This document shows, piece after piece, positions 23,346 to 30,984 of a stretch of DNA of 38,054 nucleotides. Positions within the stretch are counted from its first letter, which is position 1, and every line of letters starts with the position of its first letter. Below the pieces are notes generated by a model that ran no database searches, was not told where the DNA came from, and saw nothing but the letters and a program-made list of their open reading frames with translations. Source of the DNA: UBA4312 sp040266995 (lineage in GTDB: Bacteria; Bacillota_I; Bacilli_A; Erysipelotrichales; Erysipelotrichaceae); assembly GCA_040266995.1 (NCBI GenBank), contig JAWRHV010000007.1:1-38054 (forward strand), written 5' to 3'. The position numbers and the translations under genes were made by a program.

Positions 23346-24831
23346 ATTATTTAAAAACGCGCCGACAACAAATGTAACGGGATTATGTTTTGATTCACGA
23401 AAAGTAGAAGATGGAAATATATATTTCTGTTTGCCGGGAATCGCCCATGACGGGCATGAATTCATTGCGCAGGCAGTAAAGAACGGTGCTATTTGTATTG
23501 TCCACTCCAAGGAATTGTCTCCGGAGGAAATGGTTAAGGGCGCAATATATATACGTGTAGATGATGTGAATGCTGCGCTCAATCAGTGTGCACGGAATTT
23601 TTATAATCGTCCTAGTGACAAAATGTTGATGTACGGGGTAACAGGAACCAATGGAAAGAGTACAATATCCAATATCATCAAGAACATTCAATCAATACAG
23701 CAGCCTTGCGGTTACATTGGTACCATCTCCATTTCCTATGGAAATGTTAAAAACGCACCGGATCTGACGACGCCCGATGCAGTATTACTGCATAAGACTC
23801 TGGCAGATATGGTTTCCCATGGAATGAAGGCTTGCGCTTTGGAGGTCAGCAGTCATGGATTGAATCAACATCGTGTGGATGGTGTCAATTTCGATGTGGC
23901 CATATTTACAAACTTTACATATGATCATTTGGATTACCATGGAACCATGGAAAGCTATTTTGAAGCCAAAAGTCTTTTATTTAAGGAAAGGGTCAAAGAA
24001 GACGGGGTATCCGTTTTAAATATTGATGATCCAACCTTTGACAAATTAAAAGACATCACACGTTCACGTTATGTTACTTACGGATTGAAAAAGGAATGTG
24101 ACTATCGTGCTGTTAACGTGAAAACTGAATCGGATCATTCAACGTTTGACTTGGTTTATGAAGGAAATACGTATCCTGTTGTTACAGATCTTGTGGCTGA
24201 ATACAATATCTATAATTTATTGGCATCCATTGCTGCCTTGCATGAAACAGGGATGGATCTTAACGTGATATTACCGGCTTGTAAAGATCTTCCGCAGATC
24301 GAGGGACGCCTTGAACAGATCAACCTCGGTCAGCCATTCCATGTTATTGTCGATTTTGCACATACACCGGATGGTATGGAGAAAGTGATGCAGTTCGGTC
24401 GCAGCATAGCCGGTATGGATCATAAAGTAATCAGTGTCTTTGGATCGGCCGGCAAGCGTGATGTTGCCAAACGGAAAGTATTTGGAGAATTAGCCGATCA
24501 ATATTGTGATTATATAGTCATCACCGAAGACGATCCTCGTGATGAGGAACCGCGTGATATTGCAGAACAGATTAAAAGCGGCATCAAGGATACAAGCTAC
24601 ATCTTTATCCCGGATCGGTACGAAGCAATCCGACAGGCGATCGAAAGCGCTCGTGAAGGGGACGTGGTTCTATTGCTTGGAAAAGGGGATGAACCATATA
24701 TGTACAGAGAATTCGGACGGGCACCTTATAAGGGCGACAACAAGATTGCAGAGGAATGCATCAAAAAATACAGTATCGTTTCCCCAACGGATTATGATAC
24801 AAATGAAGACTCTTATTATACGGGAGACTAG
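23332..24831 (+). CDS. murE: UDP-N-acetylmuramyl-tripeptide synthetase
   Basis: This 499-residue Mur ligase adds the third amino acid to UDP-MurNAc-L-Ala-D-Glu in peptidoglycan synthesis. The N-terminal domain has CFDSRKVEDGNIYF. The ATP site is YGVTGTNGKST (P-loop at 104-111), and the middle domain has YDHLDYHGTMESYFEAK with the carbamylated-Lys region, HTPDGMEKV, and SAGKRDVAKR. The third-residue specificity motif reads DDPR (400-403): Arg as in meso-diaminopimelate enzymes (DNPR), but Asp where Asn is usual. The added amino acid is therefore uncertain. The ATG at 23332 lies after AAGGAAG inside the mtaB end. It is the last gene of the operon; I see no clear terminator after it. Confidence 0.93.
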   Translation: MRLSKLFKNAPTTNVTGLCFDSRKVEDGNIYFCLPGIAHDGHEFIAQAVKNGAICIVHSKELSPEEMVKGAIYIRVDDVNAALNQCARNFYNRPSDKMLMYGVTGTNGKSTISNIIKNIQSIQQPCGYIGTISISYGNVKNAPDLTTPDAVLLHKTLADMVSHGMKACALEVSSHGLNQHRVDGVNFDVAIFTNFTYDHLDYHGTMESYFEAKSLLFKERVKEDGVSVLNIDDPTFDKLKDITRSRYVTYGLKKECDYRAVNVKTESDHSTFDLVYEGNTYPVVTDLVAEYNIYNLLASIAALHETGMDLNVILPACKDLPQIEGRLEQINLGQPFHVIVDFAHTPDGMEKVMQFGRSIAGMDHKVISVFGSAGKRDVAKRKVFGELADQYCDYIVITEDDPRDEEPRDIAEQIKSGIKDTSYIFIPDRYEAIRQAIESAREGDVVLLLGKGDEPYMYREFGRAPYKGDNKIAEECIKKYSIVSPTDYDTNEDSYYTGD

Positions 24832-24851
24832 CTAAGTTTTTGATTAAACCA

Positions 24852-24880
24852 TTGCAATTTAAATATAAGTTCGTTATAAT
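24852..24880 (+). promoter_or_regulatory. Sigma-A promoter of rpsU
   Basis: -35 TTGCAA (24852-24857), a 17-base spacer, and -10 TATAAT (24875-24880). It lies 34 bases before the rpsU ATG, and the leader holds a very strong GGAAGGGGGG ribosome-binding region. Confidence 0.85.
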
Positions 24881-24914
24881 CATTGTGTAAAAAATCAGGA
24901 AGGGGGGTTGTATC

Positions 24915-25094
24915 ATGCCAAAAGTTGTAGTAAAAGAGAATGAGCAACTGGATGACGCTTTAAGAAGATTTAAACGTCAAGTATCTCGTAATGGGACCCT
25001 TGCTGAAGCTCGTAAAAGAGAATATTACGTAAAACCGGGTGTGCGTAAAAAGTTAAAATCTGAAGCAGCTCGAAAAGCACGTAGAGGAAAATAA
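24915..25094 (+). CDS. rpsU: 30S ribosomal protein S21
   Basis: This 59-residue, very basic protein starts MPKVVVKENEQLDDALRRFK and continues RQVSRNGTLAEARKREYYVK, with a C-terminal run of Lys/Arg. This is bacterial ribosomal protein S21, which sits near the 16S rRNA 3' end on the platform of the small subunit. Length matches the family. The ATG follows an unusually strong purine-rich ribosome-binding site. The gene has its own promoter and terminator, as befits a highly expressed gene, and precedes a PhoH-like gene. Confidence 0.97.
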   Translation: MPKVVVKENEQLDDALRRFKRQVSRNGTLAEARKREYYVKPGVRKKLKSEAARKARRGK

Positions 25095-25095
25095 G

Positions 25096-25121
25096 AATCT
25101 GCATCCAATGCAGATTTTTTT
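25096..25121 (+). terminator. Terminator after rpsU
   Basis: ATCTGCAT (25097-25104) pairs with ATGCAGAT (25108-25115) around a 3-base loop, extended by A/T, and leads into seven T's. It begins two bases after the rpsU stop. The downstream phoH lacks its own clear promoter and may depend on read-through. Confidence 0.88.
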
Positions 25122-25137
25122 ATATAAGGAGGTTATT

Positions 25138-26091
25138 TTGGAATATATACAAATCGATTTATCAGATCGTTCTTTTGAAGATCTTCAGATATTTGCCGGC
25201 GATCAGGATAAGAATCTGGAAATATTGAAGAAACATTTCAAAACAGAGTTTATTTTACGTTCACACATATTAAAATTCGAAAAGAACGAACAGGAGCCTT
25301 TGATCCGGGAAGTAATCAATGCGTGTTTTTCATTGATCGATCAACAAAAGCGCCTGCATTTTCAGGATGTATCCTATTTGATCTCCTTAGGTAAAAAACA
25401 TCAATTACAGAGATTTCAAACCAAACAGCTTTCGCCTATCGGAAAGACCCGATCCGGTAAACTGATTTATCCGAAAACGTTAGGTCAAGCTATTCTATGT
25501 GACGCTTTTAAAGAACACGATGTGATTTTTGCCACCGGTGTGGCTGGAACGGGGAAAACATATTTATCCGTTGCGTATGCCGTCACATTACTAAGACAAG
25601 AGAAGATAGAAAAGATCATATTGACAAGGCCGGCTGTTGAGGCTGGAGAATCACTTGGTTTTTTACCGGGCGACATGAAGGAAAAAGTGGATCCTTATTT
25701 AAGACCTTTATACGATGCATTGTACGATATGCTGGGTTTAGAAACTGTTGAAAAATATATGGAACGTCAGATTATCGAAATCGCTCCACTGGCATTTATG
25801 CGTGGCCGTACTTTAAACGATGCCGTTGTTATTTTGGATGAAGCACAGAATTCGACCAGAGCACAAATGAAGATGTTTTTGACCCGTATGGGAAAAAACA
25901 CAAAGATGATGATCAATGGTGACATTACTCAGATTGATTTAATCAAAAAACAGGACTCCGGATTAATGGAGGCATGTGCTATATTACAGAATATTCCGGA
26001 AATAGCCATCGTGGAACTGGCCACCGAAGATGTAGTTCGAAATCCAATCGTACAAAAGATTATTGAACGTTACGCAAAGATTGAAAAATAA
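25138..26091 (+). CDS. phoH: PhoH-like ATPase
   Basis: This 317-residue PhoH/YbeZ-family P-loop NTPase has its Walker A motif in GVAGTGKTYLSVAYAV (about 134-149), Walker B in VVILDEAQNSTRAQMKMFLTR-type sequence (seen split as VVILDEAQNS and RAQMKMFLTR), and the sensor stretch MMINGDITQIDL. Family members are implicated in RNA metabolism together with the RNase YbeY. The start is TTG at 25138, five bases after AAGGAGG. The in-frame ATG at 25108 lies inside the rpsU terminator and has no ribosome-binding site. Usually ybeY follows, but here yebC does, and no ybeY is in the window. Confidence 0.93.
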   Translation: MEYIQIDLSDRSFEDLQIFAGDQDKNLEILKKHFKTEFILRSHILKFEKNEQEPLIREVINACFSLIDQQKRLHFQDVSYLISLGKKHQLQRFQTKQLSPIGKTRSGKLIYPKTLGQAILCDAFKEHDVIFATGVAGTGKTYLSVAYAVTLLRQEKIEKIILTRPAVEAGESLGFLPGDMKEKVDPYLRPLYDALYDMLGLETVEKYMERQIIEIAPLAFMRGRTLNDAVVILDEAQNSTRAQMKMFLTRMGKNTKMMINGDITQIDLIKKQDSGLMEACAILQNIPEIAIVELATEDVVRNPIVQKIIERYAKIEK

Positions 26092-26109
26092 AGATAACAT
26101 TGATATACT
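26081..26109 (+). promoter_or_regulatory. Sigma-A promoter of yebC
   Basis: -35 TTGAAA (26081-26086), a 17-base spacer, and -10 TATACT (26104-26109) with an upstream TG (extended -10). It overlaps the end of phoH and lies 27 bases before the yebC ATG. Confidence 0.78.
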
Positions 26110-26136
26110 ATTAAAGAAATTTGGAAAGGTGATACT

Positions 26137-26862
26137 ATGGGACGACATTTTGAAGTACGTGCGGCCGCAATGCAGAAGACCGCCAATGCAAAAGCAAAAG
26201 TATATTCTAGATATTCTAAGGAAATCTTGGTGGCTGCCAAGAGCGGTGTACCCGATCCGGATATGAACCAATCCTTAAAGAAGGCAATCGAACGTGCCAA
26301 AGCCAATGATGTACCGGCTAATGTTATTAAAAGGGCCATTGATAAGGCGAAATCCAGTGCTGACGAAAGTTTCTCCAGTGCTCGTTATGAAGGATTTGGA
26401 AATAATGGGGCAACGATTATTGTCGATTGTCTGACTGACAATGCCAATCGGACGATTGCAAATCTTAGAGCTTGTTTTAACAAATCCCACGCAAAGATGG
26501 GTGTTGAGAATTCTGTATCATTTGGCTATGAACATTTAGGTGTTATCGTAATTCAGTTTGAAGATGAAGAAGCCATGATGGATGCATTGCTGGAAGCAGA
26601 TATTGAATTGAATGATATTGAAATAGAAGATGGCTATATGACGATTACCGTCAATCCGACACAGCTGGATGACGCAAAGACAGTCATCGATGCTTTAATT
26701 CCGGGAGTAACCTATCAGGTATTTGCGGATAAGATGGTCGCTAATGATACGGTTACTTTGGAAGGGGAAGACAAGGAATTATTCCAGCGTCTTGTTACTT
26801 TGCTGGATGATGTAGATGATGTACAAAATGTATATCATAACGTTGAAAATTTAGATAACTAA
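26137..26862 (+). CDS. yebC: YebC/TACO1-family protein
   Basis: This 241-residue YebC-type protein shows the conserved N-terminus GRHFEVRAAAMQKTANAKAK and YSRYSKEILVAAKSGVPDPD. Then follow NVIKRAIDKAKS, RYEGFGNNGATIIVDCLTDN and NRTIANLRACFNKSHAKMG, and the three-domain YebC fold runs on to QNVYHNVENLDN at the end. The family was long annotated as transcriptional regulators; the mitochondrial relative TACO1, and more recently bacterial members, act in translation, particularly across proline-rich stretches. The ATG follows GGAAAGGTGA. A T-box leader begins directly after the stop codon. Confidence 0.95.
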   Translation: MGRHFEVRAAAMQKTANAKAKVYSRYSKEILVAAKSGVPDPDMNQSLKKAIERAKANDVPANVIKRAIDKAKSSADESFSSARYEGFGNNGATIIVDCLTDNANRTIANLRACFNKSHAKMGVENSVSFGYEHLGVIVIQFEDEEAMMDALLEADIELNDIEIEDGYMTITVNPTQLDDAKTVIDALIPGVTYQVFADKMVANDTVTLEGEDKELFQRLVTLLDDVDDVQNVYHNVENLDN

Positions 26863-26865
26863 TCC

Positions 26866-27066
26866 ATAGAAAAAGAGATGTATATTCAAGTATGTCTAGA
26901 GAGAAGCAGGGTGGTGCAATGCTTTCGTACAGAATAATGCAGGACACTTTGGAGGAATCAGATAAAAAGTCTGATCGTTCGCCGCGTTATGGCTTTGAGT
27001 GTATACTGAAAAGTATAAAATAAGGTGGTACCACGTTAAAAGCGTCCTTATATAAGGGCGTTTTTT
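26866..27066 (+). ncRNA. T-box riboswitch leader of hisS-aspS
   Basis: The T-box core AAGGTGGTACCACG (27022-27035) is followed by the antiterminator partner CCTTA and a terminator CGTCCTTA/TAAGGGCG with a T-run (27043-27066). Stem I can be drawn: AAAG/CTTT (26872-26875 with 26947-26950), TATTC/GAATA (26883-26887 with 26932-26936), an AGAGAG bulge, and an apical GAAGCA/TGCTTTC hairpin with the conserved GGGTGGTGCAA loop. The specifier-loop 3' strand holds GAC (26943-26945, Asp), which overlaps CAC (26945-26947, His). Uncharged tRNA binding would favour the antiterminator and allow hisS-aspS expression. The tRNA-end-pairing base in TGGN is T. Confidence 0.93.
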
Positions 27067-27084
27067 ATTATTTAGGAGGAAAAC

Positions 27085-28359
27085 ATGAAATATAAAATCC
27101 CAAGAGGTTGTCAAGATCTGTTCGGAGATGGATCCTATCAATGGCAAAATCTAGAAACGATTCTACGTCAATTCTGTTATCTATATAACTATGATGAGAT
27201 TCGTACCCCGATATTTGAACACACCAATGTATTCAAACGAGAAAACGATTCCAGTGACATGGTCAATAAGGAAATGTACACATTTCAGCTTGAGAATTCC
27301 AAAACATCTTTAACCATTCGTCCGGAAGGAACCGCCGGGGTTGTACGAAGCTTTGTCGAAAACAAGATGTTTGCCAACCCGGATCTCCCTGTGAAAATGT
27401 ATTATATGGGACCTATGGCACGTCATGAAAGACCGCAGAAGGGCAGACTGCGCATTTTCCATCAATTCGGGGTGGAAAGTTTAGGCGTCAAGTCTCCATA
27501 TGTCGATGTGGAAACAATCTCTCTGGCCTATTCTATTTTGAAGACGCTTGGATTGAAGGACATCAAAGTATTGATCAATACCCTTGGTGATGATGCTTCC
27601 AGACAAGCTTACCGGCAAGCTCTTCATACGCATTTTGAGCCTCATTATGATGAATTATGCGGGGACTGTAAAAGACGTTTTGAACAGAACCCTTTACGGA
27701 TCCTGGATTGTAAAGTCGATCATGATAAAGACTGTATGAAAGAAGCTCCGAGCATGCGTGACTATTTGAATGAAGAAAGTACAGCCTACTTCCAGACTGT
27801 TCTGGATCTGCTGGATGAATTGGAAATCCCGTATGAGATCGATGATAAGCTTGTGCGAGGGCTGGATTATTATACGCATACGGTTTTTGAAATCGTTTCT
27901 ATGAATAAGGAGATGGGGGCCCAATCTACGGTATTGGCCGGTGGTCGATATGATGGTCTGATTCCGTATTTTGGAGGACCGGAAGGCATGAGCGGTATCG
28001 GCTGGGCTTTAGGAATGGAACGATTGTTGATTGCGTTACAGGCAGAAGGACATAGCCTGGAAACAAAACCGGATCTGGATGCTTATGTTATGTGCTTGGA
28101 TGAGGAAGCTAGAACCTATGCCTTTAGCGTGTTAACGGAGCTGCGCGCTTATGGATACCGTGCCGAAATGGATTACACGGGTCGTTCTTTCAAAGGGCAG
28201 TTTAAAGCCGTAGATCGAGCAAAAGCTCATTATGCCTTGATATTGGGTTCCAGTGAATCACAGGAACATAAAATAACGATCAAGAATACCGCAGATCGTA
28301 CACAGGAAACCATTGATCGGGATGATTTAATACGTTATTTAGATGAAAAAGGGGTGTAA
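27085..28359 (+). CDS. hisS: Histidyl-tRNA synthetase
   Basis: This 424-residue class II synthetase charges tRNA-His. Visible parts are the N-terminus YKIPRGCQDLFGDGSYQWQ, motif 2 region MYYMGPMARHERPQKGR followed by RIFHQFGVE, the HisRS-specific VRGLDYYTHTVFEI, and motif 3 GMSGIGWALGMERLL with the preceding AGGRYDGLIPYFGG. The C-terminal anticodon-binding domain runs from about 330. Length is normal. AGGAGG precedes the ATG, directly behind a T-box leader. aspS follows after 6 bases, the common Bacillota hisS-aspS pair. Confidence 0.98.
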   Translation: MKYKIPRGCQDLFGDGSYQWQNLETILRQFCYLYNYDEIRTPIFEHTNVFKRENDSSDMVNKEMYTFQLENSKTSLTIRPEGTAGVVRSFVENKMFANPDLPVKMYYMGPMARHERPQKGRLRIFHQFGVESLGVKSPYVDVETISLAYSILKTLGLKDIKVLINTLGDDASRQAYRQALHTHFEPHYDELCGDCKRRFEQNPLRILDCKVDHDKDCMKEAPSMRDYLNEESTAYFQTVLDLLDELEIPYEIDDKLVRGLDYYTHTVFEIVSMNKEMGAQSTVLAGGRYDGLIPYFGGPEGMSGIGWALGMERLLIALQAEGHSLETKPDLDAYVMCLDEEARTYAFSVLTELRAYGYRAEMDYTGRSFKGQFKAVDRAKAHYALILGSSESQEHKITIKNTADRTQETIDRDDLIRYLDEKGV

Positions 28360-28365
28360 TAGATT

Positions 28366-30111
28366 ATGATGCGTACAATTGAGAACGGAAAACTTCGCTT
28401 AGAACATGTAGGAAAGGAAGTCGAGCTGATTGGCTGGGTGGCTAAAAAGAGAAATTTCGGCCAATTGGTTTTTATCGATTTACGAGATCGTACGGGGATC
28501 TGCCAGTTGGTATTTGATGAAAGCTTTTCAGAGCAGACCAAAGCCATCCGTAATGAATATGTCATTCATGTATGGGGCAAAGTTGTTGAAAGAAAAGATG
28601 TCAACAAGGATCTGGCTACTGGTCAGGTAGAAGTGCTGGTTTCCCGATTGGATGTCGTGAATTCCGCCAAAACAACACCATTGATCATTGCGGATGAAAC
28701 CGATGCTTTGGAAGACACGCGGTTACAATACCGTTATCTGGATCTTCGTCGTCCGATCATGCAGAAGCGTATCATGATGCGTCATAAAATCACTCGCAGC
28801 ATGCGGGAATTCCTGGATACCCAGGATTTTGTGGAAATTGAAACACCGATGCTTGGGAAAAGCACGCCGGAAGGTGCACGCGACTATTTGGTTCCGTCAC
28901 GGGTCCATCCAGGCAGTTTTTATGCGTTACCTCAGTCACCACAGCTATATAAACAATTACTGATGATATCAGGCTTTGAAAGATATTATCAATTTGCCCG
29001 TTGTTTCCGAGATGAAGACTTACGGGCAGACCGGCAGACAGACTTCACGCAGGTAGATATAGAAACTTCGTTCTTAAATGAAGTCGAAATTCAGACCATG
29101 ATGGAAGAAATGATGGTAAAGCTGATGAAAGATGTTAAAGGAATGGATATACAAACGCCGTTCCGTCGTTTGACATATGATCAAGCTATGAATATGTACG
29201 GAAGTGACAAACCGGATGATCGTTTTGGCTTAGAACTGCAGGATGTAACTGATCTATTCAGAAATACAGAATTTAAAGTATTTCAATCAGTCATCGAATC
29301 GAATGGATCCATCAAAGCGATTGTCGTTCCTGGATTTGGTTCAATCTCACGGAAACAAATCGATAAATACACAGACCTTGCCAAAAAGAACGGGGCCAAA
29401 GGTCTTGTTGTGTTGAAAGTCGGAAAAGATGAGATGACCGGGTCGGCCCGTAAATTTTTGAGCGATCAAGAGGTAACCGGCTTATATGAAACGTTGAAAC
29501 TACAGGAAAATGATGGTGTATTCATTGTTAGTGACGCATGGTACACTACTTGTAATGTACTGGGTGCTTTGCGAAATGAAATTGGCAATCAACTGGGCTA
29601 CAAGAAGAAAAATGAGTTTTCTTTCTTATGGGTGACCGATTTCCCTATGTTTGAATGGAGCGAAGAAGAACAGCGTTATCAGGCGAGCCATCATCCTTTT
29701 ACACAGCCAAAGAATGAAGATATCCCACTGTTGGATACGGATATAACAAAAGTGAAAACCAACGCTTATGATATCGTTCTCAATGGTTATGAGCTCGGTG
29801 GTGGAAGCATCCGCATTCATGATAATGAATTGCAGAAGAAAATCTTTACAATTTTGGGCTTGAGTGATGAGCAGATCCGGAATAAATTCGGTTTCTTTAT
29901 CGATGCATTCCAGTATGGAACACCACCTCACGGAGGAATTGCCTTCGGTTTAGACCGCATTGCCATGATCTTAAGCGAATCCGATTCTATCCGGGATGTT
30001 ATTGCATTCCCTAAAAATGCAAAGGCTACGTGTCCAATGTCTAAAGCACCGACACCGGTAGATCAGAAACAGTTGGATGAGCTGCATATTGCAGTGACAG
30101 AGAAGGAATGA
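28366..30111 (+). CDS. aspS: Aspartyl-tRNA synthetase
   Basis: This 581-residue bacterial-type AspRS starts with an N-terminal OB anticodon-binding domain (about 1-110, VELIGWVAKKRNFGQLVFID). The class II core has FVEIETPMLGKSTPEGARDY, YALPQSPQLYKQLLM and motif 2 RCFRDEDLRADRQTDFTQVD. The bacterial GAD insertion domain covers about 290-410. Motif 3, PHGGIAFGLDRIAMIL, is near the end. Of two adjacent ATGs the first (28366) is better spaced from AAGGGG. It is the second gene behind the T-box leader, so it is also under that control. A strong terminator overlaps the stop codon. I cannot tell from sequence whether it is discriminating or also charges tRNA-Asn. Confidence 0.98.
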   Translation: MMRTIENGKLRLEHVGKEVELIGWVAKKRNFGQLVFIDLRDRTGICQLVFDESFSEQTKAIRNEYVIHVWGKVVERKDVNKDLATGQVEVLVSRLDVVNSAKTTPLIIADETDALEDTRLQYRYLDLRRPIMQKRIMMRHKITRSMREFLDTQDFVEIETPMLGKSTPEGARDYLVPSRVHPGSFYALPQSPQLYKQLLMISGFERYYQFARCFRDEDLRADRQTDFTQVDIETSFLNEVEIQTMMEEMMVKLMKDVKGMDIQTPFRRLTYDQAMNMYGSDKPDDRFGLELQDVTDLFRNTEFKVFQSVIESNGSIKAIVVPGFGSISRKQIDKYTDLAKKNGAKGLVVLKVGKDEMTGSARKFLSDQEVTGLYETLKLQENDGVFIVSDAWYTTCNVLGALRNEIGNQLGYKKKNEFSFLWVTDFPMFEWSEEEQRYQASHHPFTQPKNEDIPLLDTDITKVKTNAYDIVLNGYELGGGSIRIHDNELQKKIFTILGLSDEQIRNKFGFFIDAFQYGTPPHGGIAFGLDRIAMILSESDSIRDVIAFPKNAKATCPMSKAPTPVDQKQLDELHIAVTEKE

Positions 30112-30125
30112 TCCTTCTCTTTTTT
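30099..30125 (+). terminator. Terminator after aspS
   Basis: AGAGAAGGA (30099-30107) pairs with TCCTTCTCT (30112-30120) around a 4-base loop that overlaps the aspS stop, followed by five more T's. Confidence 0.92.
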
Positions 30126-30175
30126 AATAAGAAATTTATATATTTTTGTTGCAAATAAACCTAAAATATGTTTTG

Positions 30176-30204
30176 TTGAAATGCTCAGTTTGTTGTTGTA
30201 TGAT
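30176..30204 (+). promoter_or_regulatory. Sigma-A promoter of the 6S-like RNA
   Basis: -35 TTGAAA (30176-30181), a 17-base spacer, and -10 TATGAT (30199-30204). The expected start near 30211 coincides with the left arm of the closing stem of the RNA described next. Confidence 0.82.
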
Positions 30205-30210
30205 GGAAAT

Positions 30211-30366
30211 GTCAAGGATGTATACATTTTTCCTACGCTTAGAGATAAGGGAGACCGGATGTTGCTTCTCTGTGTTGAATACCTTTTCATTGATCAGGGA
30301 TCCTAAGGTTAAGCACAGGTCACCCACCTGTATATACAGGGAAAAGATCTCTCATCCTTGGCTTTT
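30211..30366 (+). ncRNA. ssrS: Probable 6S RNA
   Basis: This non-coding unit of about 155 bases has its own promoter. The ends form a perfect closing stem CAAGGATG (30213-30220) with CATCCTTG (30353-30360), followed by GCTTTTT as terminator. Inner pairing TTTTCCT with AGGGAAAA continues the stem. A large bulge follows whose 3' strand holds a small hairpin CCTGTATATACAGG, and GCTTA/TAAGC opens the terminal stem. This long rod with a central bubble is the 6S RNA shape, which mimics an open promoter and sequesters sigma-A RNA polymerase. A 6S gene next to aspS is, as I recall, also the arrangement of bsrA in Bacillus subtilis. No reading frame fits. Identification is by structure and position only. 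Confidence 0.75.
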
Positions 30367-30381
30367 TAAGTGGGGGACACT

Positions 30382-30960
30382 ATGACAAATAAGGAAAGGT
30401 TTATTGACATTTATCAAACGAACATCAAACGAGATGGAGCTGCCACTTTTTTGGAGTTTTTGAAGAAATCTGATTTTTTTACCGCGCCGGCCAGCACACG
30501 ATTTCATGGCAATTATGAGGGTGGACTTGTTGATCATAGTTTGCATGTATATGACTGCTTAAAAGATTATCTGACACGGCAGAGAACGAAGGATATTTAC
30601 CATATGGAATATAGTGAGGATACGATTGCTACCGTGGCGTTGCTGCATGATGTTTGTAAGATCCATGTCTATAAAAAGTCAACGCGGAACCGGAAAATAA
30701 ACGGAGAATGGCATGAAGTTCCTTATTTTGAATTTGAAGATAAAATGCCATATGGCCATGGGGAAAAGAGCGTTTATATGATAACCCCTTATATGAAGCT
30801 AAGTCGGGAAGAGGCTTTTGCCATACGTTATCATATGGGCTTTTCAGGCAGTGAACCGGCACAAAATATCGGATATACATTCGAACATTTTCCATTAGCC
30901 TTTGCTTTAAGCACTGCCGATATGGAAGCGACGTATTTCGTAGATAAAACAGTAAAATGA
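30382..30960 (+). CDS. HD-domain phosphohydrolase, function unknown
   Basis: This 192-residue HD-superfamily protein has metal ligands H52 (in GGLVDHSLHV), the HD pair H89-D90 (in VALLHDVCK), further His in YGHGEKS and IRYHMGF, and an Asp in STADMEA, so the metal site looks complete. HD proteins hydrolyse phosphate esters such as nucleotides or cyclic nucleotides; the substrate here is unknown. The ATG at 30382 was chosen because GGGGGA lies 5 bases before it; a GTG at 30370 is part of that purine run. The gene lies between the 6S-like RNA and a convergent PP-loop gene. Read-through from the 6S unit is its only obvious transcription source. Confidence 0.8.
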   Translation: MTNKERFIDIYQTNIKRDGAATFLEFLKKSDFFTAPASTRFHGNYEGGLVDHSLHVYDCLKDYLTRQRTKDIYHMEYSEDTIATVALLHDVCKIHVYKKSTRNRKINGEWHEVPYFEFEDKMPYGHGEKSVYMITPYMKLSREEAFAIRYHMGFSGSEPAQNIGYTFEHFPLAFALSTADMEATYFVDKTVK

Positions 30961-30984
30961 CAGGCGGATGTTCTGTCATTTTTC
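30954..30984. terminator. Bidirectional terminator between the HD gene and the TtcA-like gene
   Basis: AAAATGACAG (30954-30963) pairs with CTGTCATTTT (30973-30982) around a 9-base loop, with A's left and T's right. It covers both convergent stop codons. Confidence 0.85.

Noticed and set aside
26843..26871. A promoter for the T-box transcript at the end of yebC (TTGAAA at 26843)
   Set aside because: The -10 candidate (CATAGA/ATAGAA) is poor. The leader may be read from the yebC promoter instead.
26945..26947. CAC as the sole (His) specifier of the T-box
   Set aside because: In the drawn Stem I the last base of CAC pairs in the lower helix, while GAC followed by A fits the loop geometry. CAC is kept only as a possible overlapping reading.
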